Origin: CAYHZL01 sp964361075
GTDB taxonomy: Bacteria; Bacteroidota; Ignavibacteria; UBA10030; UBA8401
Length of the DNA stretch: 12,429 bases
Reading direction: 5' to 3'
NCBI GenBank assembly: GCA_964361075.1
Contig: CAYHZL010000105.1
Coordinates: 1-12,429 of the forward strand
Within the stretch, counting starts at the first letter, position 1; each line of letters opens with the position of its first letter. The notes under the pieces were generated by a model, which was not told the DNA's origin, searched no databases, and saw only the letters and a list, made by a program, of their open reading frames with translations. Both the position numbers and the translations under genes were made by a program. This document shows, piece after piece, positions 7,169 through 12,429 of the stretch.

Positions 7169-8135
7169 TGTGCGCGCTCGTTACTCGTGGGTCAATTACA
7201 CCATGGATGATATCAGCGCAAAGATTTGCACAGATAAAAACTACCGATGCAATAATTGTGCAGCCGACAATGAGAGGATAGTCCCGGGAAAAAATTGCGG
7301 TAACAATAAGTCTTCCCATACCTGGTAACGCAAAAATATTTTCCGTAATAAGCGTACCTGTCATGAGCGCACCTAACTCAAGTCCGGCAATGGTAATAAC
7401 CGGCGTCAGTGCATTCGGTAACGCATACGAATAGAAAATTTTATTTTCAGTGATTCCCATGGACCGGGCAACGGTAATGTATTTTTCATTTAAGACATTG
7501 AGTAACGATGTGCGGAGAAAGCGAGCAATGCCTGCCGCTCCGGGAATTGCCAGTGTTGCAACAGGAAGTATTAAATGGTAGACGTAATCAGAAAAAAAAT
7601 CAACGCTGGAAAAACTTTCAGCATTGACTGAATGAATATGTGATGTTGGAAATAGTGTGAAGTGAACCGCAAAAAGCTGTAGAAGAATAAACGCAATCCA
7701 AAATGTTGGCAGCGTGTATGTTACTAAACCTGTGATTGAAAGTATGTGGTCGATACATGTTTGATGGTACCGTACGGCAACCAATGCAAGCACTATCCCC
7801 AAAATTATTTCTACAATAATAGCACTGAACGCTAACGAGATTGTATAAGGAAGAGCATCGCCGATGACCGATAGAATTTCCCGATGATACGTGAACGATA
7901 CGCCAAAGTTTCCTTGAATAATTTCTCGAAGCCAAAAAAGATACTGCACGGGGAGAGGTTTATCTAAACCAAATGTATGCTGAAGTTGGTGTGCTAATTC
8001 GGGAGGAAGCGAGGGCGAAAGAAGAAAGAGAACAGGGTCGCCCGGCAAAAGATGCGTGATAAAAAATACTATCGTCGTAATTCCAAACACAAGGAACGGC
8101 AAAACAAGTAATCGCTTGAGAATGAATTGTGCCAT
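7155..8135 (-). CDS. dppB: Peptide/nickel-type ABC transporter permease, DppB/OppB family
   Basis: A 326-residue inner-membrane channel subunit of normal family length. It begins MAQFILKRLLVLPFLV, the typical DppB first helix, followed by PGDP (31-34), the FGLDKPLPVQYLFWL loop (about 55-69), further hydrophobic segments, the EAA loop from EKYITVARSMG (217-227) to ALPNALTPV (238-246), GMGRL (272-276) and the terminal IDPR (314-317). I chose the ATG at 8133-8135; an upstream in-frame TTG (8166-8168) would add 11 residues but would put non-family sequence before the first helix. The gene follows the lipoprotein gene in the same direction, with 212 bp containing an interspersed repeat between them, and overlaps dppC at its 3' end, indicating translational coupling. 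The substrate cannot be inferred. Confidence 0.94.
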   Translation of the reverse strand: MAQFILKRLLVLPFLVFGITTIVFFITHLLPGDPVLFLLSPSLPPELAHQLQHTFGLDKPLPVQYLFWLREIIQGNFGVSFTYHREILSVIGDALPYTISLAFSAIIVEIILGIVLALVAVRYHQTCIDHILSITGLVTYTLPTFWIAFILLQLFAVHFTLFPTSHIHSVNAESFSSVDFFSDYVYHLILPVATLAIPGAAGIARFLRTSLLNVLNEKYITVARSMGITENKIFYSYALPNALTPVITIAGLELGALMTGTLITENIFALPGMGRLIVTAIFSRDYPLIVGCTIIASVVFICANLCADIIHGVIDPRVTSAHNENV

Positions 8136-8209
8136 ATCGATGTACGTAAGCTCCGACGATTGCGGCAATAATTATTATGAATTAGTTACTGATGTTACGC
8201 AAAACACAA

Positions 8210-8298
8210 AATAGACCACTGATGACACAGATTAAACTGATGTACACAGATTTAAATCCGTGAAAATCTGTCAAAATCAGCGTTATCCGTGTTCTATT
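8210..8298. repeat. Interspersed repeat with 10 bp terminal inverted repeats (copy 2)
   Basis: This 89 bp segment starts AATAGACCAC (8210-8219) and ends GTGTTCTATT (8289-8298), inverted repeats matching at 9 of 10 positions and shared with the element at 1686-1815. Internally ACAGATTT (8246-8253) and AAATCTGT (8264-8271) form a perfect 8 bp stem. It lies inside the transporter operon, between the lipoprotein gene and dppB, so it would be transcribed and could fold in the mRNA. From memory, such 'CACAGATTT...GTGTTCTATT' repeats recur in several bacterial genomes. Confidence 0.75.
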
Positions 8299-8347
8299 AT
8301 TCTTTAAATCGTTCCTTTTTCTCATAAAAGTTGAACTTTGCGTAACT

Positions 8348-10021
8348 TCAGTTAGCAACAACAGACCACCGGTAAGAATTTTGTAATGTGCCCAAAATGT
8401 TCACATCAATTCCTTTAATTTTTTTATTGACTGCGACCAAACGATTTTCCCAAAACAAAAATGTGCACGGTTGTTCATCGTACAGTATTTGTTGAAATTC
8501 TTTCCACGATTGGGCGCTTACGTTCTGATCAGTACTATAGGCGGCGGCATTCACAATTTTATTTACCCGATTGTTTTGGTACGAAAAAATATTGAATGAA
8601 TTCTTTTTCAAATCGGAGCCCCAAAATTTTTCGAGATGTAATTCCATTGGAACTTCGAATCCTGCAATCCACGCGTCATATTTTTTTTCTAATAAATTTT
8701 GCCAATACACGGAACGCTCTACTTTAGAAATTTTTACTTTAATTTTAATGTCGCGTAATTCTTTCTGAACAATTGTTGCGATGTTCGACCAAAATTCCGA
8801 GCCGGTAGGAATGCAGAGTTCGAACGAAAACCGTTTTTCGTTTTTTTCCAACACGCCGTCATTATCCGTATCAGTCCATCCTTCTTGTTCTAATAACTGT
8901 AACGCTTTTTGCGGATTGAAGGGATGTGGTTGAAGCGCATCGTTGTATGCCCAGTGAAAAAAAGGGGCAATCGGTCCATTTGCAATTTCGCCGTAGCCGG
9001 AAAGCAGTGCCTCCAGTAATCCATTTCTATTGATAGCAAGCGTCATCGCTTGCCGGACGCGAACAGTTCCAAATAAAGGATGAGTCCGAATACTCAATCC
9101 GTGAGATTCTCGATATGCTTGCTGGTCAATATTATTCCATCCGATAAAATGATAACGCCTTCCTTTAATTGAAAAAATATTTATCTCTGCGTTACTCTTT
9201 TGTGTTGCGGCAGCATCAGCCGCTTCAATATCTATCAGCATATCAATTTCATTCTTTTGCAATTGTGTAACCTGCATGCGGGAATCAGGAATAATGCGGA
9301 ACACGAGCGTGCGTATAGCTGCGGGCGACGGCAACACGGACATTGGATTCGATTGAAGAATTATTTCCTGCATTGGTTTCCACGATGCAAGAAAAAATGG
9401 TCCTGCGACAACCGGATTATTATTCATCGGATTATTGCGCAATTCTGCCGCAGGAATTTTTTCGAAAATATGTGCGGGGAAAATTGGGAGAGAAACATCG
9501 AACAATTGAGTTGAGTATGCTTTTTCAAAATGGAAAAGTAAAGTTGAATCGTTGATGATGTCGATGCTTTGCGCGATGTCGGGAGTTCCATCGTGGGAAG
9601 CACGCAATCCTTGTAATGTATTTTGATGAACACTGCCAACGGCAGGATTACCATACAGCATAAATGAAAACTTTACGTCTCGTGCTGTTATAGATACACT
9701 ATCAGACCAGCGGGCGTCGGTTCGCAAATGAAAAAGAATGTTACGGTTCTTATTTAGAAATTCATACGAGCGGGCTAATGATGGGCTGTAACCAAGCGTG
9801 CCTTGTGCCGTGTCAACAGTGGGACGAATTAACGAAGGATAAAGCAACTCAACAATTTCTTGTTCAGTAGCAATAGTTGTAAAGAGTGGATTCAACGTAC
9901 TCACATCACAGCTAAGACCAATAACAATAGAGTTCATTTCAAGATCTTTTTTGTTCTTGGGTGAACATCCGACGAAGCATAATAAAAATACCATACCAAC
10001 AAAAAAACTTTTCAGGATCAT
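8348..10021 (-). CDS. Peptide/nickel-type ABC transporter substrate-binding lipoprotein (SBP family 5)
   Basis: From the ATG at 10019-10021 this is 557 residues, normal for extracellular solute-binding proteins of family 5. Residues 1-19 are a lipoprotein signal ending FVGC, so the mature protein would be lipid-anchored at Cys19 outside the cytoplasm. The mature part starts with the family pattern: IVIGLSCDVSTLNPLFTT, LYPSLIRP, LARSYEFL and the ARWSDSVSITARDVKFSF segment matching the 'RWHDGxPxTAxDV' motif. It would capture a peptide or similar ligand and pass it to DppB/DppC. Two in-frame starts lie upstream: a TTG (10034-10036), which adds KKR to the signal and has GGGGGA about 7 bases ahead, and a GTG (10049-10051). 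Either could be the true start; the TTG is a serious alternative. It is the first gene of the minus-strand transporter operon. Confidence 0.93.
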   Translation of the reverse strand: MILKSFFVGMVFLLCFVGCSPKNKKDLEMNSIVIGLSCDVSTLNPLFTTIATEQEIVELLYPSLIRPTVDTAQGTLGYSPSLARSYEFLNKNRNILFHLRTDARWSDSVSITARDVKFSFMLYGNPAVGSVHQNTLQGLRASHDGTPDIAQSIDIINDSTLLFHFEKAYSTQLFDVSLPIFPAHIFEKIPAAELRNNPMNNNPVVAGPFFLASWKPMQEIILQSNPMSVLPSPAAIRTLVFRIIPDSRMQVTQLQKNEIDMLIDIEAADAAATQKSNAEINIFSIKGRRYHFIGWNNIDQQAYRESHGLSIRTHPLFGTVRVRQAMTLAINRNGLLEALLSGYGEIANGPIAPFFHWAYNDALQPHPFNPQKALQLLEQEGWTDTDNDGVLEKNEKRFSFELCIPTGSEFWSNIATIVQKELRDIKIKVKISKVERSVYWQNLLEKKYDAWIAGFEVPMELHLEKFWGSDLKKNSFNIFSYQNNRVNKIVNAAAYSTDQNVSAQSWKEFQQILYDEQPCTFLFWENRLVAVNKKIKGIDVNILGTLQNSYRWSVVAN

Positions 10022-10054
10022 TACTCTCTTTTTCAATATATGATCCCCCACAAG

Positions 10055-10083
10055 AAAATATGAAGCAATCGCACTAAAATCAA
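10055..10083 (-). promoter_or_regulatory. Possible sigma-70-type promoter for the lipoprotein-dppBC operon
   Basis: On the minus strand TTGATT (10078-10083) is followed, after exactly 17 bases, by TATTTT (10055-10060). Each hexamer matches the sigma-70 consensus at 4 of 6 positions. Transcription would begin shortly before the lipoprotein start codons. In AT-rich DNA such matches are common, and a Bacteroidota-like organism may use a different consensus, so this is only a candidate. No sigma-54 (GG/GC) promoter was seen here. Confidence 0.25.
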
Positions 10084-10139
10084 TAATTGTATTGAGATTC
10101 GTAGAAGTAATTTATATACTTGAACCGGGAACAAAACTC

Positions 10140-10148
10140 TATTTTTCT
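10140..10148. repeat. Left target-site duplication of the MITE-like element
   Basis: TATTTTTCT here is identical to 10422-10430. The preceding C (10139) also matches 10421, but that base is the last base of the right terminal repeat if the ends are symmetrical. Confidence 0.7.
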
Positions 10149-10185
10149 GTAACTACTCAGTTGTAGATTTTCTCATGGACGATTA

Positions 10186-10248
10186 AACCACATAGGCACA
10201 TTAGGTCACATTCGCCGCGGCGAATGTGCTCTATGTGCCTATGTGGTT
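10186..10248. repeat. 63 bp near-perfect inverted repeat inside the MITE-like element
   Basis: The outer arms AACCACATAGGCACA and TGTGCCTATGTGGTT pair perfectly. After a short mismatch, a 22 bp perfect palindrome at 10207-10228 forms the centre, with core ATTCGCCGCGGCGAAT at 10210-10225. The transcript or single strand would fold into one long stem. The core recurs exactly at 10369-10384. Confidence 0.85.
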
Positions 10249-10297
10249 CAACAAACGAAATACAACTATTCAGCCATCGAAACTGAATCACTGGAAT

Positions 10298-10331
10298 GAT
10301 GTCTGACGGTGTTTCCCAACCGTCTGACATC
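10298..10331. repeat. GTCTGAC hairpin inside the MITE-like element
   Basis: GATGTCTGACGGT (10298-10310) and ACCGTCTGACATC (10319-10331) form a 13 bp stem with one mismatch and an 8-base loop. Related GTCAGAC and GTGTCAG words follow at 10346-10367, next to the second GC-rich palindrome (10368-10385). Confidence 0.7.
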
Positions 10332-10421
10332 TTGTTAGGTAAAACGTCAGACACAAAAAACGTGTCAGATTCGCCGCGGCGAATCCATTAATGAAATATA
10401 AAAAACACACTGAGCAGTTAC

Positions 10422-10430
10422 TATTTTTCT
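10422..10430. repeat. Right target-site duplication, abutting the dppD start
   Basis: TATTTTTCT matches 10140-10148 exactly. Only one base separates it from the dppD ATG at 10432, so all original sequence upstream of about -10 now lies on the far side of the element. Confidence 0.7.
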
Positions 10431-10431
10431 T

Positions 10432-11379
10432 ATGAATGAAATTCTATCCGTTGCACATCTTTCTGTAGAAGCAACTCACAACGATCACCGGAAAAAAATT
10501 GTACGCGATATATCATTTTCAATTCAGCGCGGTGAAATTTTTTCTATTGTCGGAGAAAGTGGAAGCGGAAAGACAACATTAGCCTGCGCACTCACGAAAC
10601 TTTTTTCTTTTTCAACGATGTATGTGCAAGGCAATGTGATATTTTCCGGAGAAGATATTGCTCTTCTTGCAAACGAAAAGTTGCGCTCACTGCTGCGTTC
10701 AGAGATACGCTATCTTTTTCAAGAGCCGGGGCAATCCTTAAATCCCATTGCGCGTATCTCAGAACAAATACAGCACGCATTTCTACAATCTTCAAACGCC
10801 AAAGAAAAATTTATTTCACTTCTGTCTTCGCTTGGTCTTTCCAATCATCGCGCATTGCTCACTATGTATCCGCATCAACTCAGTATTGGCACGTTGCAAA
10901 GAATTCTTTTAGCAATGGCATTGGCGCCGCAACCCAAATTACTTATTGCCGATGAACCAACGAGTGCGGTAGATAGCGCTCTGAAATTTCAAATGATGGA
11001 GTTGCTTCGCACGATAAGTGCTGAAGAAGGGATGTCGGTACTATTTATTACGCACGATCTTGCTCTTGCAAAGCGGTATGCCGATCGTATTGCAGTGCTG
11101 TATGATGGACATATAATAGAGATGAATACGAGCGCAGAATATTTTTCAGCTCCGGCACATCCGTATTCGCAATTGGTATTGGAGTATTATCAGTCGGCAG
11201 GAAAAAGTATTGAATCGTTTTCCACACTGAACGACAGTATGCACGCACAACAAACTTCTGAAATCGGATGCCCATTTTATACGCGATGTGTAAAAGCAAT
11301 GCCGGAGTGTGCTGTTCGTGAACCGTTTCTTCAACAAATAAGTACGTCAGGATATGTTCGATGTCCATATTGGAAGTAA
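10432..11379 (+). CDS. dppD: Peptide/nickel-type ABC transporter ATP-binding protein, DppD/OppD family
   Basis: A 315-residue cytoplasmic ATPase. Visible motifs: Walker A GESGSGKTT (41-49), Q-loop Gln97, signature region LSIGT (150-154), Walker B LLIADE (170-175), D-loop SAVD (178-181) and H-loop His208. The signature is unusual: family members read LSGG, and here the first glycine is Ile151 (codon ATT). The C-terminus is the oligopeptide-transporter extension with four cysteines, at 280, 286, 293 and 311 (CPFYTRC...C...C), a spacing seen in DppD-type proteins that may hold an Fe-S cluster. The ATG start matches the family N-terminus (ILSVAHLSVEA), but there is no good Shine-Dalgarno sequence; the upstream DNA is MITE-like sequence. 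The gene overlaps dppF by 19 bp and is divergent from the lipoprotein-dppBC operon. Confidence 0.94.
   Translation: MNEILSVAHLSVEATHNDHRKKIVRDISFSIQRGEIFSIVGESGSGKTTLACALTKLFSFSTMYVQGNVIFSGEDIALLANEKLRSLLRSEIRYLFQEPGQSLNPIARISEQIQHAFLQSSNAKEKFISLLSSLGLSNHRALLTMYPHQLSIGTLQRILLAMALAPQPKLLIADEPTSAVDSALKFQMMELLRTISAEEGMSVLFITHDLALAKRYADRIAVLYDGHIIEMNTSAEYFSAPAHPYSQLVLEYYQSAGKSIESFSTLNDSMHAQQTSEIGCPFYTRCVKAMPECAVREPFLQQISTSGYVRCPYWK
11349..11352 (+). promoter_or_regulatory. Ribosome binding site for dppF within dppD
   Basis: AGGA lies inside the last codons of dppD, 8 bases before the dppF ATG at 11361. It supports that ATG as the start and indicates coupled translation of the two ATPases. Confidence 0.55.
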
Positions 11380-12158
11380 AGAATCTCAGTTACAATTTCA
11401 AAAAAAACGACGGACCGTTTTCTGCGGGGACGAAAAAAAATATTCGCCAAAATATTCGCCAAAATATTCTAAAAGATATTTCATTTTCAATTGAAGAAGG
11501 GAGTTGTCTCGGATTAATTGGTGATAGCGGCAGCGGGAAATCGACACTTGCACGATGTATTGCAGGATTACTTCAGCCAGATTCGGGGAATATTTCTATT
11601 CTTGATAGCCATGTTTTTCCGTCAACAGAGAATCGTAAAAGTATTTCCGGAAAAGTACAGTTGCTGTATCAGGATCATACTGCATCGTTAAATCCCATGA
11701 TGACTATTCGAGATTCATTGTTGGAAGGAATTCGCGCACGTAAAAAAACAATTCTGATTATGGATTCGCTTATACATTCACTTCTGAACGATGTCGGACT
11801 TTTACCCGACCTTCTTGAAAAATTTCCTCATCAACTAAGCGGCGGTGAACGGCAACGAGTTGCGCTTGCCCGCGCTCTGTCTGTTCATCCTGCGCTGTTG
11901 GTGTTAGATGAGCCGACATCTTCTCTTGATATTGTTACACAAATACAAATTCTCCGGCTTGTGAAATCAATTCAACGCGATAAAAATACCGCCGTTCTCT
12001 TTATCTCGCATGATATTGCGTCGGTGATACAATTGTGTGAACGGATTGCCGTGTTGTATGACGGTTGTATTGTTGAATGCAATACTACCGAATCAATTCT
12101 TGCGAATCCGCAACATCACTACACACAACAAGTTGTCAGTTTATTAACCACGCCGTAG
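11361..12158 (+). CDS. dppF: Peptide/nickel-type ABC transporter ATP-binding protein, DppF/OppF family
   Basis: A 265-residue cytoplasmic ATPase, the partner of DppD. All motifs are canonical: Walker A GDSGSGKST (54-62), Q-loop Gln104 in LLYQDHTASLNP, signature LSGGERQR (159-166), Walker B LLVLDE (179-184) and H-loop His217. It ends soon after NPQHHYTQQVVSLL and lacks the roughly 50-residue cysteine-containing extension of long OppF/DppF proteins, which makes it NikE-like in length; this is a known variant rather than clear damage. Near the N-terminus NIRQNIRQNI is coded by a 12 bp tandem repeat (11439-11470). The ATG at 11361 has AGGA 8 bases upstream and overlaps dppD by 19 bp. The TAG stop lies in the loop of a small hairpin. 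Confidence 0.95.
   Translation: MSILEVKNLSYNFKKNDGPFSAGTKKNIRQNIRQNILKDISFSIEEGSCLGLIGDSGSGKSTLARCIAGLLQPDSGNISILDSHVFPSTENRKSISGKVQLLYQDHTASLNPMMTIRDSLLEGIRARKKTILIMDSLIHSLLNDVGLLPDLLEKFPHQLSGGERQRVALARALSVHPALLVLDEPTSSLDIVTQIQILRLVKSIQRDKNTAVLFISHDIASVIQLCERIAVLYDGCIVECNTTESILANPQHHYTQQVVSLLTTP
11439..11470 (+). repeat. In-frame 12 bp tandem repeat in dppF
   Basis: AATATTCGCCAA occurs at 11439-11450 and 11451-11462, followed by a partial third copy (AATATTCT, 11463-11470). It encodes NIRQ-NIRQ-NI just before the ILKDISFSIEEG strand. Being a multiple of three, copy changes would keep the frame. Confidence 0.8.
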
Positions 12159-12178
12159 CGTGGTAGAAAATATTTTTT
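12147..12178 (+). terminator. Weak terminator-like hairpin at the dppF stop
   Basis: ACCACG (12147-12152) pairs with CGTGGT (12159-12164) around the loop CCGTAG, which contains the stop codon. Six T residues follow at 12173-12178, but 8 bases after the stem, so it is a poor classical terminator. Its sequence, hairpin then AGAAAATATTTTTT, resembles the family A repeat ending near 5944, so it may be a repeat copy that doubles as a terminator. Confidence 0.35.
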
Positions 12179-12187
12179 GTAACTGAG

Positions 12188-12241
12188 CGAAGTCCCGAAG
12201 GGATGGTGGCGAAGCCATCCCTTCGGGACTTCGCCACCATC
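12188..12241. repeat. Overlapping inverted repeats able to form alternative hairpins
   Basis: A 19 bp perfect stem pairs 12188-12206 with 12215-12233, around an 8-base loop (TGGCGAAG). That loop is itself part of a second perfect 13 bp stem, 12202-12214 with 12229-12241. The two stems share bases and cannot form together. There is no T-run directly after either. A small hairpin TCACTTCGTGA (12240-12250) follows, and CCATCACTTCGTGA (12237-12250) is repeated at 12408-12421. Confidence 0.85.
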
Positions 12242-12357
12242 ACTTCGTGATTTGTCTTATTAACATAGAGCAATATTATTTTTTCGTTATTACAAAAATA
12301 TTACTTGCTTTTTATATTGCCTCTTGCTAAAATAACCACAGATTAAATTAGCGGGAG

Positions 12358-12421
12358 CAATTACGTAGGTGAGCTCGCTCGGAGGAAACAAGGTAATTGT
12401 GGCTAAGCCATCACTTCGTGA
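12358..12421. repeat. Hairpin-rich repeat sequence at the right edge
   Basis: CAATTAC (12358-12364) and GTAATTG (12393-12399) are inverted repeats. The exact 14-mer CCATCACTTCGTGA at 12408-12421 also occurs at 12237-12250. The stretch 12159-12429 shows no credible gene. The element probably continues past the window. Confidence 0.5.
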
Positions 12422-12429
12422 AGCAAAAT

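Larger units (their letters stand above)
10149..10421. mobile_element. MITE-like element with terminal inverted repeats and target-site duplication
   Basis: The left end (10149-10161, GTAACTACTCAGT) and right end (10409-10421, ACTGAGCAGTTAC) are inverted repeats matching at 12 of 13 positions. They are flanked by an exact direct repeat, TATTTTTCT, at 10140-10148 and 10422-10430 (10 bp if the preceding C is counted), which is the mark of transposition. No transposase ORF lies within the 273 bp, so it would be a non-autonomous element mobilised in trans; 9 bp duplications occur, for example, in the IS4 family. The interior carries a 63 bp near-perfect inverted repeat, a GTCTGAC hairpin and two identical GC-rich palindromes. 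A solo end may exist at 1827-1838. The element fills most of the 410 bp between the divergent transporter units. Confidence 0.75.

Noticed and set aside
8136..8168. TTG start extending DppB by 11 residues
   Set aside because: The added residues do not resemble the family N-terminus, and the ATG at 8133-8135 gives the normal DppB beginning.
10022..10148. Sigma-54 (-24/-12) promoter upstream of the transporter
   Set aside because: No TGGC-N8-TGC-type match with correct spacing was seen here or upstream of the kinase and activator genes, so the activator's targets are not identified in the window.
10157..10354. 65-residue minus-strand ORF in the MITE-like element, considered as a transposase remnant
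   Set aside because: It reads through the palindromes and shows no transposase motif.
11361..12158. DppF truncated by mutation
   Set aside because: The missing C-terminal extension is also absent from NikE-like members, and all catalytic motifs are intact.

Overview
The window is 12.4 kb of AT-rich (roughly 40% GC by eye) bacterial chromosome. It holds seven credible protein genes separated by intergenic stretches unusually full of short palindromic repeats. I would place it in or near the Bacteroidota/Chlorobi (Ignavibacteria-like) lineages: a eukaryotic-type kinase-AAA-TPR protein, a sigma-54 activator, weak Shine-Dalgarno sequences, and interspersed repeats of the 'ACACAGATTT...' and 'ATGCCCGA...TCGGGCAT' kind. 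That placement is inference; no rRNA or marker gene is present.

Layout, left to right. Positions 1-98 are a tandem array of 21-22 bp units built on a perfect palindrome. Positions 243-1652 (minus) encode an NtrC-type sigma-54 activator whose receiver domain has lost its phosphorylation residues. Positions 1900-5649 (minus) encode a 1249-residue protein with a Ser/Thr kinase domain, a NACHT/AAA-like ATPase and TPR repeats. Positions 5654-5944 hold repeats: a spaced direct repeat next to the kinase start, then a dense cluster of hairpins. Positions 5945-10021 (minus) are, in transcription order, a substrate-binding lipoprotein and two permeases of a peptide/nickel-type (Dpp/Opp) ABC importer. 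Positions 10432-12158 (plus) encode the two ATPases of the same importer, transcribed divergently. Positions 12159-12429 hold only hairpin repeats.

The five transporter genes make a complete importer: an external lipoprotein binds substrate, DppB/DppC form the channel, and DppD/DppF hydrolyse ATP. The ligand cannot be read from sequence. The kinase and the sigma-54 activator run in the same direction, kinase first, 247 bp apart. The activator cannot use the normal Asp phosphorylation route, so a functional link between the two is plausible but unproven.

The most notable structure is a roughly 273 bp MITE-like element (10149-10421) with 12/13 matching terminal inverted repeats and a 9-10 bp target duplication. 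It sits in the divergent transporter intergenic region and ends 10 bp before the dppD start codon. Without it and one duplication, the two divergent transcription units would be about 130 bp apart.
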